Shown here: one piece after another, positions 43,995 through 51,977 of the stretch
How the letters are laid out: each line of letters begins with the position of its first letter
How positions within the stretch are numbered: the stretch's first letter is position 1
Source of the DNA: Micrococcales bacterium 72-143
Lineage (GTDB): Bacteria > Actinomycetota > Actinomycetes > Actinomycetales > Microbacteriaceae
Direction: 5' to 3'
NCBI GenBank assembly: GCA_001898835.1
Contig: MKVM01000003.1
Coordinates: 558,001 to 622,000, forward strand
Length of the DNA: 64,000 bases
The notes under the pieces: model-generated
Told to the model about the DNA's origin: nothing
The model's input: only the letters and a program-made list of their open reading frames with translations
Database searches by the model: none
Position numbers and translations under genes: made by a program

Positions 43995-45143
43995 TCAGCG
44001 CAGCAGGAGGTTGGGCTGCAGCAGGTACTTGTAGTTGTCGGTTCCCGGGGCCTCGCGCGAGGACTGGCTCGTGATGAGCACCGGGCCGGGCTTGTTCGGG
44101 TTCTCGGTCTTGGTGAACGAGATCCTCACGAACTCGGAGTGGACGGCGCCGAGGCCGTCGAGTAGGAACGAGGGCTTGAGGGAGACGACCGTGTCCTCGC
44201 CGACGAGGTGCGCGTCGATCGTCTCGGATGCCTGCGCCTGCTCGGAGCCGGCGGCCTCGAGCGTCAGGCCGTCGGTCGACGAGAAGCTGAACCGAAGTGC
44301 GGCCTCCCGCTCGAGCACGAGCGAGACACGGCGGGTGGCCTCGACGAGCTCGGCCGTGTTGAGCACGGCGTAGTTCTCGACGGTCTCGGGGAAGAGGCGC
44401 TTCACGGGCGGGAAGTTGCCCTTGATGAGGAGCGAGGTGACCGTCTTCTTGTCGGCCCGGAAGGCGATGAGCTCGCGGTCGTCACCTCGGACGATCGAGA
44501 CGCCGATGGTGCCCGAGTGGGCGAAGGTCTTGCCGATCTCGGAGAGCGTGCGCGCGGGGACGAGCGCCGTCGTGCCGGCCGCGGACGAGGATCCGGAATC
44601 CCAGTCGATCTCGCGGACGGCGACGCGGTAGCGGTCGGTCGCGACGAGCGAGAGGCTGCTCTCCCCGACCTCGAGCTGAACGCCGGTGATCACGGGGGTG
44701 ACGTCGTCGCGGGATGCGGCGACCGCGACCTGGGACACGGCGGCCGCGAACTCCTCGGCGGGGAGCACGCCCGTCTGGTCGTCGATCTGAGGAAGGGTCG
44801 GATACTCCTCGACCGGCATGCTCAGCAGCGTGAAGCGCGCGGAGCCGCAGCTCACCTGGATCTTGCCGTCGACGGTCTCGAATACGACGGGCGCATTCGG
44901 GAGCCGGCTCGCGATGTCGGCCAGCAGGCGACCCGAGACGAGGGCCGTACCCGCCTCATCCACCTCGGCCGTGATCTCGGTGCGGCTCGAGACCTCGTAG
45001 TCGAAGGACGAGAGCGTGAGGCCGGAGCCCTCCGCCTCGAGCAGCACGCCGCTCAGGATGGGCTGGGTGGTGCGCTGCGGCAGGAGCTTCACCGCGAATG
45101 ACACCGCCTCGCTGAAGACGTCGCGATTCACCTGGAACTTCAC
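43995..45143 (-). CDS. dnaN: DNA polymerase III beta sliding clamp
   Basis: The product is 382 aa, three clamp domains. The N-terminus KFQVNRDVFSEAVSFAVKLL and C-terminal PVLITSQ region with YKYLLQPNLLLR are diagnostic. It forms the ring that tethers polymerase III and many repair proteins to DNA. GTG start with AGAAGGAG upstream. A TTGACA at 45186-45191 on the same strand may be part of its promoter. Confidence 0.97.
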   Translation of the reverse strand: MKFQVNRDVFSEAVSFAVKLLPQRTTQPILSGVLLEAEGSGLTLSSFDYEVSSRTEITAEVDEAGTALVSGRLLADIASRLPNAPVVFETVDGKIQVSCGSARFTLLSMPVEEYPTLPQIDDQTGVLPAEEFAAAVSQVAVAASRDDVTPVITGVQLEVGESSLSLVATDRYRVAVREIDWDSGSSSAAGTTALVPARTLSEIGKTFAHSGTIGVSIVRGDDRELIAFRADKKTVTSLLIKGNFPPVKRLFPETVENYAVLNTAELVEATRRVSLVLEREAALRFSFSSTDGLTLEAAGSEQAQASETIDAHLVGEDTVVSLKPSFLLDGLGAVHSEFVRISFTKTENPNKPGPVLITSQSSREAPGTDNYKYLLQPNLLLR

Positions 45144-45483
45144 GCGTCACTCCTTCTGAGTCGCATCGAGGGTCCGCACGGGTTGTGTCAACGATCTTGG
45201 CACGGACTCGAGCACTCTCGGTTATCGGCCGACGACGGAGAGGAAGAGATAGCTAATCGTCTTAACGCCTGTGCGAACTGTGGATAAGTATGGTGCGCGC
45301 CGCCGACGTCAGGGAACTACATCCGTGGAAGTTGTGAGCGGGCTGCGGACGATTCGCCCCGGGATGTCGGGAAACTCGCGCGGGCCGATTCCACTGTCCA
45401 CACCTCCGCTCGGCGCGTTCCACATCTCATCCGGAAGTTATCCACAGCGCTCTCCCCAGACTGTGCAACGCGAGCGGGAGGCT
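45144..45483. other. Probable oriC, dnaN-dnaA intergenic part
   Basis: The 340-bp gap between dnaN and dnaA has perfect DnaA boxes TTATCCACA at 45438-45446 (plus) and 45279-45287 (minus) and a near match CTGTCCACA at 45394-45402. An AT-richer stretch (GAGATAGCTAATCGTCTTAA) lies at about 45246-45265 and could be the unwinding element. The location matches the known actinobacterial origin position. No gene is seen. Confidence 0.8.
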
Positions 45484-46881
45484 CTACGGGCGGTACCGCT
45501 GGTCCTGCTTGATGCGGGCGGTGAGCTCGGTGACCTGGTTGTAGATCGAACGGCGCTCCTTCATGAGCTCGCTGATCTTCTTGTTCGCGTACATGACGGT
45601 CGTGTGGTCGCGGTTGCCGAACAGCTGCCCGATCTTCGGCAGCGACAGGTTCGTCATCTCCCTGCACAGGTACATCGCGATCTGGCGCGCGGTCGCGACC
45701 GCCTGCGATCGTGACGAACCGTAGAGGTCGTCGACGGAGAGCTTGAAGTAGTCGGCCGTGTGATTGATGATGTCGACCGGCGAGATGACGTTGTCCTCGT
45801 CGAGCGTGATGAGGTCCTTGAGAACGGTCTGCACGAGGGCCAGGTCGACCGGCGTCTTGTTGAGGTTCGCGAACGCGGTGACGCGGATGAGGGTCCCCTC
45901 GAGCTCGCGGATGTTCGACGACACCTTCGTCGCCATGTACTCGAGGATGTCCTCCGGCACCTGCAGGCGCTCGGACTGCGCCTTCTTCCGCAGGATCGCG
46001 ATACGGGTCTCGAGGTCGGGCGCCTGCACATCCGTGATGAGCCCCCACTCGAAGCGCGACCGCATGCGGTCCTCGAATCCGGTGAGGTGCTTGGGTGCCA
46101 GGTCGCTCGTGATGACGACCTGCTTGTTGTGATCGTGCAGCGTGTTGAAGGTGTGGAAGAAGGCCTCCTGGGTGGAGTCCTTGCCCTGCAGGAACTGGAT
46201 GTCGTCGATGAGCAGGATGTCGATCTCGCGGTAGCGGGACTGGAAGACCGACGCCCGGTTGTTCGCGATCGAGTTGATGAAGTCGTTCGTGAACTCCTCC
46301 GAGCTCACATAGCGGACGCGGATGCCGGGATAGAGGCTCTCGGCGTAGTGGCCGATCGCGTGCAGCAGGTGGGTCTTGCCGAGACCGGAGTCGCCGTAGA
46401 CGAAGAGCGGGTTGTAGGCCTTCGCCGGCGCCTCGGCGACCGCGACCGCGGCTGCATGCGCGAAGCGGTTCGACCCACCGATGACGAAGTTGTCGAAGTT
46501 GTACTTCGGGTTGAGGCGCGAGTCGCTGCGGCGGCCGAGCTCGATGACGGGGCTCAGCTGCTCGGCATGGGGGGAGTCGATGACGTCGTCGGCGACCGGC
46601 TGCAGGATGGGCTGGATCTCCGGGTTGACGACGATCGCGAAGTTGGTGACGTCGCCGTCGACGTCCGCGAGGGCGTCGAGCAGGGGCACCCGGATGCGCT
46701 GCTCGAGCATCCCGCGCGTGAGCTCGTTGGGCACCTCGAGGTAGATGGTCTCCCCCAGGACGCCCTTCGGCTCGACGAGGTTGATGAACCCGTGGAGCTG
46801 CGGCGTGATGCGGTCATCGGATGCGAGGCGGGCCTGCACGGCCGTCCACAGCTCCCGGGTGGGGTCCGCGGGATCGGTCAT
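45484..46881 (-). CDS. dnaA: Chromosomal replication initiator DnaA
   Basis: The product is 465 aa. Domain I (about residues 1-90), a short linker, and the AAA+ domain with FVIGGSNRFAHAAAVAVAEA, Walker A GDSGLGKTHLL and Walker B ILLIDDIQFLQG. The C-terminal DNA-binding domain has the DnaA signature IGQLFGNRDHTTVMYA and SRSQAVATARQIAMYLCRE. It melts oriC and starts replication. The domain II linker is short compared with Streptomyces DnaA. DnaA boxes flank the gene on both sides, implying autoregulation. ATG is preceded by GAACGAACGAGAAG, a weak ribosome-binding site. Confidence 0.98.
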   Translation of the reverse strand: MTDPADPTRELWTAVQARLASDDRITPQLHGFINLVEPKGVLGETIYLEVPNELTRGMLEQRIRVPLLDALADVDGDVTNFAIVVNPEIQPILQPVADDVIDSPHAEQLSPVIELGRRSDSRLNPKYNFDNFVIGGSNRFAHAAAVAVAEAPAKAYNPLFVYGDSGLGKTHLLHAIGHYAESLYPGIRVRYVSSEEFTNDFINSIANNRASVFQSRYREIDILLIDDIQFLQGKDSTQEAFFHTFNTLHDHNKQVVITSDLAPKHLTGFEDRMRSRFEWGLITDVQAPDLETRIAILRKKAQSERLQVPEDILEYMATKVSSNIRELEGTLIRVTAFANLNKTPVDLALVQTVLKDLITLDEDNVISPVDIINHTADYFKLSVDDLYGSSRSQAVATARQIAMYLCREMTNLSLPKIGQLFGNRDHTTVMYANKKISELMKERRSIYNQVTELTARIKQDQRYRP

Positions 46882-47062
46882 CTTCTCGTTCGTTCCTGGT
46901 GGTTATTCACAGCTCTGTCCACAGTGCTGGGGGCGATGGCACGTCGTATCCAGCGGGATCCGGGTCCCTCGAGGATGACGACCACCTTAGTTGTGGACAG
47001 CGTCCTGTGGACAACTCCCTCTCGGCGGATGTGGAGAGAGCGGGGGTATCGTGAATCTCAAG
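46882..47062. other. Second DnaA-box cluster, between dnaA and rpmH
   Basis: Four DnaA-box-like sites lie here: TTATTCACA (46903-46911) and CTGTCCACA (46915-46923) on the plus strand, and CTGTCCACA (46992-47000) and TTGTCCACA (47006-47014) on the minus strand. The two pairs face each other over about 70 bases. It forms the other half of a two-part origin and the dnaA control region. Confidence 0.65.
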
Positions 47063-47063
47063 T

Positions 47064-47092
47064 TTGACCGTTGCCGGTCGAGGCCCTATTTT
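47064..47092 (+). promoter_or_regulatory. rpmH promoter
   Basis: TTGACC (47064-47069), 17-bp spacer, TATTTT (47087-47092): close to the sigma-70/HrdB consensus. Transcription would start near 47099 and read rpmH, rnpA and the genes beyond, leaving a leader of about 70 bases with AGGAGATATCACC before ATG. Confidence 0.65.
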
Positions 47093-47169
47093 TAACAGGT
47101 TGTCGGCATTCAGGCGCCGACCCCGTTCTTTCCCGGTCGCCGCACACACCGGGGCCAGGAGATATCACC

Positions 47170-47307
47170 ATGAGCAAGCGAACCTTCCAGCCGAACAACC
47201 GGCGCCGCGCCAAGAAGCACGGCTTCCGCCTCCGCATGCGCACCCGCGCCGGCCGCGCCATCCTCGCGGCCCGCCGTCGCAAGGGGCGCACCGAGCTCTC
47301 CGCGTAG
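47170..47307 (+). CDS. rpmH: 50S ribosomal protein L34
   Basis: The product is 45 aa: [20 protein letters not shown], then [20 protein letters not shown]. This is the complete, highly basic L34 with the usual length. ATG at 47170 follows AGGAGATATCACC. It opens the rpmH-rnpA-yidD-yidC-jag-rsmG operon, divergent from dnaA. Confidence 0.97.
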   Translation: MSKRTFQPNNRRRAKKHGFRLRMRTRAGRAILAARRRKGRTELSA

Positions 47308-47316
47308 TCGGGCGAC

Positions 47317-47655
47317 GTGCTGGCCAGGGCGAACCGAGTGGTCAAGCCCTCGGACTTCCGTGCGATCGTGCGCCGCGGGCGCCGGACCACGACGGCCAGC
47401 ACGCTCATCTACCGGGTCGAGCGCGACCCCGCGGACCCCGCTCGTTTCGGGTTCATCGTCGCCAAGACCGTCGGCAACGCCGTCGAGAGGAACCTGGTGC
47501 GACGCCGGATGCGTGCCGTCTGCCGTTCGATCGTCGACGCCGGAGGCAGCGGATCGGATGTCGTCGTACGAGCACTCCCCGGGTCCGCCCAGCGCGACTG
47601 GACTAGTCTCTCCGCCGAGATGCACGCGATCCTCGACCCCGCCCTGATCCCATGA
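47317..47655 (+). CDS. rnpA: Ribonuclease P protein component
   Basis: The product is 112 aa. The RNR motif is visible as GNAVERNLVRRRMRAV; the N-terminal NRVVKPSDFRAIVRRGRR and the segment ARFGFIVAKTVG match RnpA. It assists the P RNA in tRNA 5' processing. GTG start 9 bases after rpmH; its last 4 bases overlap the yidD ATG (ATGA). Confidence 0.95.
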   Translation: MLARANRVVKPSDFRAIVRRGRRTTTASTLIYRVERDPADPARFGFIVAKTVGNAVERNLVRRRMRAVCRSIVDAGGSGSDVVVRALPGSAQRDWTSLSAEMHAILDPALIP

Positions 47656-47966
47656 AGCGGGCCGGGCTCTTCCTCTGGCTGTTGCCGAGGAACATCTGCG
47701 TCGCGATCCTCCGCGGCTATCGCGCCGTCATCTCGCCGCTGTACGGCGACGTCTGCCGGTACTTCCCGAGCTGTTCCGCCTACGCGATGGGCTCCATCCA
47801 GCAGCACGGCGTGATCAAGGGGATCGCGCTCGGCAGCTGGCGCATCATGCGGTGCCACCCGTGGGCGCGCGGCGGAATCGACGACGTGCCGGAGTCGCGT
47901 CGTCACCACGACCACTATCACCTCACCCGATTCGGCTTCGTCGCCGCGGGACACGGAAAGGGCTGA
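47652..47966 (+). CDS. yidD: Membrane protein insertion efficiency factor YidD
   Basis: The product is 104 aa. The YidD/UPF0161 signature is clear: YRAVISPLYGDVCRYFPSCS, AYAMGSIQQHGVIKG and RIMRCHPWARGGIDDVP. Three Cys residues are conserved. It aids YidC-dependent insertion of membrane proteins. It lies between rnpA and yidC as usual. The C-terminus carries a His-rich stretch (SRRHHDHYH). Confidence 0.95.
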   Translation: MKRAGLFLWLLPRNICVAILRGYRAVISPLYGDVCRYFPSCSAYAMGSIQQHGVIKGIALGSWRIMRCHPWARGGIDDVPESRRHHDHYHLTRFGFVAAGHGKG

Positions 47967-47975
47967 GCGAGCCGT

Positions 47976-48950
47976 ATGGATTTCTTGGGAACGATCCTCT
48001 GGCCCATCAAGTGGGTCATCGAGGCCATCCTGGTGGGCTTCCACTGGTTGCTGTCCGAGCTGGGAATGGATCCCTCGGGCGGTCTCACCTGGGTGCTCTC
48101 GATCGTGGGTCTCGTCCTCATCGTGCGCGCCGCCCTCATCCCGATCTTCGTGCGGCAGATCAAGAGCCAGCGCAAGATGCTCGAGGTCGCCCCGGAGCTC
48201 AAGAAGATCCAGGACAAGTACCGCGGGAAGAAGGATCAGTTCTCGCGTGAGGCGATGCAGCGGGAGACGATGGCGCTCTACCAGCGCGCCGGCACCAATC
48301 CGCTGTCGTCGTGCCTGCCGCTACTCATCCAGATGCCCATCTTCTTCAGCCTGTTCTCGGTGCTCAACGAGGCTCGCAACGACAAGGCAGGGGTGGGCCT
48401 GCTCACCCAGGAGCTCTCCGACAACTTCGGCAAGGCCAACCTCTTCGGCATCGCGCCGCTCAAGTACAGCCTCGTAGACGCCTTCAACTACGGGAACGTG
48501 GCGGTCGCGGTCATCGCCATCGCGATGATCCTCATCATGACGGCGTCGCAGTTCTACACGCAGCTGCAGATCATGTCGAAGAACCAGACGCCGGAGATGA
48601 AGGCCAGCCCGATGTACCGGCAGCAGCGGATCCTGCTGTACATCCTCCCGGTCGTCTTCCTGTTCTCGGGCCTCGCCTTCCCGATCGGCGTGATGTTCTA
48701 CTGGCTGACCTCCAACGTCTGGACGATGGTGCAGCAGTGGCTCGTCATCCGGAACATGCCGACGCCCGGCTCCGAGGCCGCGCTGGCCCGCGAGGCGCGC
48801 CTGGCCAAGAGGAACCGCAACAAGATGGCGGATGACGCGGCGGCGATCGCCGCGGTCGTCGAGGAGGAGCCGGCGAAGCCGGTGACCACCCAGCGACAGC
48901 AGCCCGTCGGCAAGAATCGTGCCAAGAAGCAGGGGGGACCCAAGAAGTGA
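47976..48950 (+). CDS. yidC: Membrane protein insertase YidC (Oxa1 type)
   Basis: The product is 324 aa with five or so transmembrane helices. The Oxa1/YidC core has RAALIPIFVRQIKSQRKML, ALYQRAGTNPLSSCLPLLIQ and GLAFPIGVMFYWLTSNVWTM. It lacks the large periplasmic domain of E. coli YidC, as in Gram-positive forms. A basic C-terminal tail (GKNRAKKQGGPKK) could contact ribosomes. Its stop overlaps the jag GTG by 4 bases. Confidence 0.95.
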   Translation: MDFLGTILWPIKWVIEAILVGFHWLLSELGMDPSGGLTWVLSIVGLVLIVRAALIPIFVRQIKSQRKMLEVAPELKKIQDKYRGKKDQFSREAMQRETMALYQRAGTNPLSSCLPLLIQMPIFFSLFSVLNEARNDKAGVGLLTQELSDNFGKANLFGIAPLKYSLVDAFNYGNVAVAVIAIAMILIMTASQFYTQLQIMSKNQTPEMKASPMYRQQRILLYILPVVFLFSGLAFPIGVMFYWLTSNVWTMVQQWLVIRNMPTPGSEAALAREARLAKRNRNKMADDAAAIAAVVEEEPAKPVTTQRQQPVGKNRAKKQGGPKK

Positions 48951-49447
48951 CCGAGGAGAACGTGGCCGAGCTCGAGCCCGCGCCGAGCGAGCAGGACGTC
49001 GTCGACGAGGGGGACATCGCCGCCGACTACATCGAGGAGCTCCTCGACATCGCCGACATCGACGGCGACATTGACATCGACTCGCGCGTCGGACGGGCGT
49101 ACCTCTCGGTGACGGCCGACGACAGCTCGAACCTCAGCCTGCTCTCGAAGCCGGACACCGTGGCTGCCCTGCAGGAGCTCACCCGCCTCGCCGTCCAGGC
49201 GAAGACGGGGCGGTTCTCGCGGCTCATCCTGGACATCGGCGGTTCCCGGGATGCTCGGGCCGAGGAGCTCGCCGCCATCGTCGAGCACGCGATCACGCGC
49301 ATCGAGGGCGGCGCGGCATCCGCTTCGCTGCCCCCGATGACCAGCTACGAGCGCAAGCTCGTGCACGACATCGTCAGCGAGCGCGGCTACCACTCCGAGT
49401 CGGAGGGCGAGGGCCGCGACCGCCACACGGTGATCACCGCCCGATAG
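48947..49447 (+). CDS. jag: Jag/KhpB-like RNA-binding protein (KH plus R3H)
   Basis: The product is 166 aa. The KH-type region (about residues 25-95, LLDIADIDGDIDIDSRVGRA and LLSKPDTVAALQELTRLAVQ) is followed by an R3H domain (about 100-165, LPPMTSYERKLVHDIVSERG and SEGEGRDRHTVITAR). KhpB proteins bind small RNAs and mRNAs and affect cell length. No Jag-N extension is present. GTG overlaps the yidC stop. A parS site starts 5 bases after its stop. Confidence 0.92.
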   Translation: MTEENVAELEPAPSEQDVVDEGDIAADYIEELLDIADIDGDIDIDSRVGRAYLSVTADDSSNLSLLSKPDTVAALQELTRLAVQAKTGRFSRLILDIGGSRDARAEELAAIVEHAITRIEGGAASASLPPMTSYERKLVHDIVSERGYHSESEGEGRDRHTVITAR

Positions 49448-49452
49448 GCGGA

Positions 49453-49468
49453 TGTTTCACGTGAAACA
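49453..49468. promoter_or_regulatory. parS site 1
   Basis: TGTTTCACGTGAAACA, the exact ParB-binding consensus, sits inside the perfect 20-bp palindrome GATGTTTCACGTGAAACATC. It lies between jag and rsmG. Confidence 0.95.
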
Positions 49469-49480
49469 TCGAGGCGAGCG

Positions 49481-50107
49481 GTGAGCGGGCTCGAGGCCGA
49501 GCCGGCCGCCGCCGCGTCTCTCTTCGGAGACCGGATCGAGCTCGCTCGCCGCTTCACCGACGACCTTGCGCGCGAGGGCGAGCTGCGGGGTCTCATCGGC
49601 CCCCTGGAGCTGCCCCGCCTGTGGTCGCGGCACGTGCTCAACTCTGCACTTCTCGCGCCCCTGCTTCAGCCGGGACGCGTGGGTGATGTGGGAAGCGGCG
49701 CCGGGCTTCCGGGGCTCGTCCTGGCCATCGCCCGACCCGACGCGCACCTCGTGCTGATCGAGCCGATGGAACGCCGAGTCGACTGGCTGCTCGAGGAGTC
49801 CCTCGCGCTCGGGCTCGACAACGTGAGCGTGGTGCGAGCCCGCGCCGAGGACGTGCGACTCGACGTGCCGCTCGACCAGGTGACCGCCCGCGCGGTGTCG
49901 GCGCTCTCGAAGCTGCTTCCGCTCACCGCGCCGCTCGTGAGATCCGGAGGCGAGTTCGTCTTCATGAAGGGCGCGAGGGTCGACGACGAGATCGTCGCGG
50001 CGGAGAAGGTCATCCGCCGTCTCGGGTTGCGCAACGTCATGACGCAGGTGCTGGGGGAGGGCGTCGTGCCCGAGCCGACCCGGGTGTTTCGCGCGACGCG
50101 GCCCTGA
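49481..50107 (+). CDS. rsmG: 16S rRNA (guanine527-N7)-methyltransferase RsmG
   Basis: The product is 208 aa. The SAM-binding fold shows VGDVGSGAGLPGLVLAIARP and LIEPMERRVDWLLEES; LPRLWSRHVLNSALLAPLL near residue 45 is a GidB landmark. It methylates G527 in the 530 loop of 16S rRNA; loss gives low-level streptomycin resistance in other species. GTG start 12 bases after parS site 1; parS site 2 begins directly after its stop. Confidence 0.95.
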   Translation: MSGLEAEPAAAASLFGDRIELARRFTDDLAREGELRGLIGPLELPRLWSRHVLNSALLAPLLQPGRVGDVGSGAGLPGLVLAIARPDAHLVLIEPMERRVDWLLEESLALGLDNVSVVRARAEDVRLDVPLDQVTARAVSALSKLLPLTAPLVRSGGEFVFMKGARVDDEIVAAEKVIRRLGLRNVMTQVLGEGVVPEPTRVFRATRP

Positions 50108-50123
50108 TGTTTCACGTGAAACA
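50108..50123. promoter_or_regulatory. parS site 2
   Basis: A second exact TGTTTCACGTGAAACA in a perfect 20-bp palindrome begins at the base after the rsmG TGA. With site 1 it brackets rsmG. Confidence 0.95.
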
Positions 50124-50136
50124 TCCCCGGGGCGGG

Positions 50137-50179
50137 GTGGTCTCGATACACCGCGCTGTGCGCGGCACTCGACCAGCGG
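50137..50179 (-). repeat. REP-like palindrome 3
   Basis: GTGGTCTCGATACACC, hairpin CGCGC-TGT-GCGCG, then GCACTCGACCAGCGG. Same subfamily as copies 1 and 8 (ACTCGACC rather than ACTCAACC). It begins 13 bases after parS site 2. Confidence 0.8.
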
Positions 50180-50350
50180 AAGCGCCGCAACCGCCGGCTC
50201 ATTCCCGCACCGCAAGCGGGCGCGCTGGTCGTTGAGCCTCGCGCGGCCCCACGGGCCGAGTGGCCGTCGCAACCCGCGCACCCTCGCCGGTCGAGTAGTC
50301 GTCGCACCCGCATCCCTCAGCGGTTGGGTAGTCACTCCAGCGGCGCCCCT

Positions 50351-50387
50351 CCGCTGGTTGAGTAGCCGCGCAGCGGCGTATCGAAAC
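50351..50387 (+). repeat. REP-like palindrome 4
   Basis: CCGCTGGTTGAGTAG, hairpin CCGC-GCA-GCGG, then CGTATCGAAAC. Forward orientation of the family. Confidence 0.8.
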
Positions 50388-50459
50388 AGCACCGCGATCA
50401 ACCCCGCCCGCTCCATCCGCGCTCGAGCAAGGCAGGGGTCGCGGGCGCCTGGTCCTCCC

Positions 50460-50496
50460 CGCTGGTTGAGTAGCGCCGAAGGCGCGTATCGAAACC
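50460..50496 (+). repeat. REP-like palindrome 5
   Basis: CGCTGGTTGAGTA, hairpin GCGCC-GAA-GGCGC, then GTATCGAAACC. The cleanest copy of the family in this window. Confidence 0.85.
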
Positions 50497-50585
50497 ACTC
50501 CCTCCACATGCTCCAGATCAACCGATAGTCCACAACTCGCCGAGCCATCAACCGATCCTCGTGGAGGGGACGCCAGCCTCTCCCC

Positions 50586-50873
50586 GTGATCGCGATGTAC
50601 ATCCTGCGCTGTGCCGACGGCAGCTACTACGTCGGCTCGGCACGCGACCTGGAGGCCCGCATGCAGCAGCATGCGGTCGGCCGGGGCGGCCGCTATACGA
50701 GTACTCGGATGCCGGTCGAACTCGTCTTCGCATACGAGTGCGCGAACATCGCGGAGGCGTACGCGGCGGAGAAACGCGTGCAGGGCTGGTCGCGGAGGAA
50801 GCGTGAGGCGCTCATCGCGGGGGAGCAGCATCTGCTCTCCGGGTTGAGCAAGAAGGACTTCGGTGAAGGGTGA
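50586..50873 (+). CDS. GIY-YIG domain nuclease-like protein
   Basis: The product is 95 aa, essentially one GIY-YIG domain. The two halves of the motif appear as MYILRCADGSYYVGSARDLE, followed by the Arg/His region RMQQHAVGRGGRYT, and a later Glu in AYAAEKRVQGWSRRKREALI. This is the UPF0213/YhbQ-type small nuclease. GTG at 50586 or ATG at 50595 could be the start. It is embedded in the REP-like cluster: copies lie on both sides, the nearest only 7 bases after its stop. The association suggests that nuclease and repeats are linked (inference). Confidence 0.85.
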   Translation: MIAMYILRCADGSYYVGSARDLEARMQQHAVGRGGRYTSTRMPVELVFAYECANIAEAYAAEKRVQGWSRRKREALIAGEQHLLSGLSKKDFGEG

Positions 50874-50880
50874 GGCGGTG

Positions 50881-50920
50881 TTGGTCTCGATACGCCGCTG
50901 CGCGGCTACTCAACCAGCGG
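50881..50920 (-). repeat. REP-like palindrome 6
   Basis: TTGGTCTCGATACG, hairpin CCGC-TGC-GCGG, then CTACTCAACCAGCGG. It starts 7 bases after the GIY-YIG stop and forms an inverted pair with the next copy. Confidence 0.8.
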
Positions 50921-50936
50921 GGTACGGGCGCGCCCA

Positions 50937-50979
50937 CCGCTGGTCGAGTGCCGCGCGCAGCGCGGTGTATCGAGACCAC
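50937..50979 (+). repeat. REP-like palindrome 7
   Basis: CCGCTGGTCGAGTG, hairpin CCGCGC-GCA-GCGCGG, then TGTATCGAGACC. Inverted relative to the copy 16 bases to its left, so the two could fold into one large cruciform. Confidence 0.8.
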
Positions 50980-51042
50980 GCCTCGGGCGACGCGTCCGCG
51001 GCCCGTCGATTACAGTGGAGAGTCGCGGTCCGACGGCCGCGA

Positions 51043-51058
51043 TGTTTCACGTGAAACA
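51043..51058. promoter_or_regulatory. parS site 3
   Basis: TGTTTCACGTGAAACA lies 13 bases before the chosen parA GTG. It is the third exact ParB site in 1.6 kb. Gene callers may wrongly extend parA through it, because it reads MFHVKH in frame. Confidence 0.95.
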
Positions 51059-51071
51059 CCGAGAGGCATTC

Positions 51072-51977
51072 GTGACCACCCCCAGCCCCTTCGACGCGTC
51101 GACCCCCCTCGCGCGCGAGGTCGCCGAGATCACCCGCAGGCGTCTCGCGCTTGCCGCCGAGACCTTCCCTCTCCCGGAGAAGACGCGCGTGTTCACGGTG
51201 GCGAACCAGAAGGGGGGCGTCGGCAAGACGACGACCGCCGTCAACCTCGCAGCGGGCTTGGCGCAGGCGGGCGCCCGCGTGCTGGTGATCGACCTCGATC
51301 CGCAAGGGAACGCGTCCACGGCTCTCGGCGTCGAACACCGCTCGGAGACCGTGAGCGTGTACGACGTGATCATCGGTGACGTGCCCATGCGCGAGGTGGT
51401 CCAGGCGAGCCCCGATTTCGAGAGCCTCGACTGCATTCCGGCCACCATCCACCTCGCGGGCGCTGAGATCGAGCTCGTCTCGATGGTCGCTCGCGAGCAG
51501 CGCCTGCGTTCCGCGCTGGAGGCGTACATCGCCGAGAGCGAGAACCCGCCGCACTACGTCTTCATCGACTGCCCGCCGTCGCTCGGCCTCCTGACCATCA
51601 ACGCGTTCGTCGCGGCGAAGGAGGTGCTGATCCCGATCCAGTGCGAGTACTACGCGCTCGAGGGTCTGTCTCAGCTCCTCAACAACATCAAGCTCATCGA
51701 ACGTCACCTCAACCCCGAGCTCGCCGTCTCGACGATCCTGCTCACGATGTACGATTCCCGCACCAACCTCGCACACCAGGTCGTCGAGGAGGTGCGCGAG
51801 CACTTCCCGGATGAGGTGCTCGACACGGTGATCCCGCGCTCGGTGCGCATCTCGGAGGCTCCGAGCTACGGCCAGAGCGTCATCAGCTACGACCTGAACT
51901 CGCCGGGCTCCCTGTCGTACCGCGAGGCCGCGGCGGAGATCGCGCGCCGCGGGGCGAAGAAGCAGGAGGAGAACTGA
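51072..51977 (+). CDS. parA: Chromosome partitioning ATPase ParA/Soj
   Basis: The product is 301 aa. The deviant Walker A is VANQKGGVGKTTTAVNLAAG, and further motifs are VLVIDLDPQGNAST and VFIDCPPSLGLLTINAF. It binds DNA as an ATP dimer and moves ParB-parS complexes. GTG at 51072 with GAGAGG upstream is preferred; starts further upstream would run through the parS site. The stop shares 1 base with the parB ATG (TGATG). Confidence 0.95.
   Translation: MTTPSPFDASTPLAREVAEITRRRLALAAETFPLPEKTRVFTVANQKGGVGKTTTAVNLAAGLAQAGARVLVIDLDPQGNASTALGVEHRSETVSVYDVIIGDVPMREVVQASPDFESLDCIPATIHLAGAEIELVSMVAREQRLRSALEAYIAESENPPHYVFIDCPPSLGLLTINAFVAAKEVLIPIQCEYYALEGLSQLLNNIKLIERHLNPELAVSTILLTMYDSRTNLAHQVVEEVREHFPDEVLDTVIPRSVRISEAPSYGQSVISYDLNSPGSLSYREAAAEIARRGAKKQEEN

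Larger units (their letters stand above)
50124..50585. other. 462-bp noncoding stretch with clustered REP-like palindromes
   Basis: No gene is seen. It carries three good copies of the REP-like family (50137-50179, 50351-50387, 50460-50496) and degenerate copies near 50222-50272 and 50287-50335. It separates rsmG from the GIY-YIG nuclease gene. Confidence 0.7.

Noticed and set aside
50137-50979. CRISPR array
   Set aside because: The repeats are in mixed orientation, vary in their centres and have unequal gaps without spacers; no cas genes are present. They are REP-like elements.
51015-51071. N-terminal extension of parA that would begin upstream of the parS site
   Set aside because: It reads through the parS palindrome (giving MFHVKH) and lacks a ribosome binding site; GTG at 51072 has GAGAGG and leads into ordinary ParA sequence.
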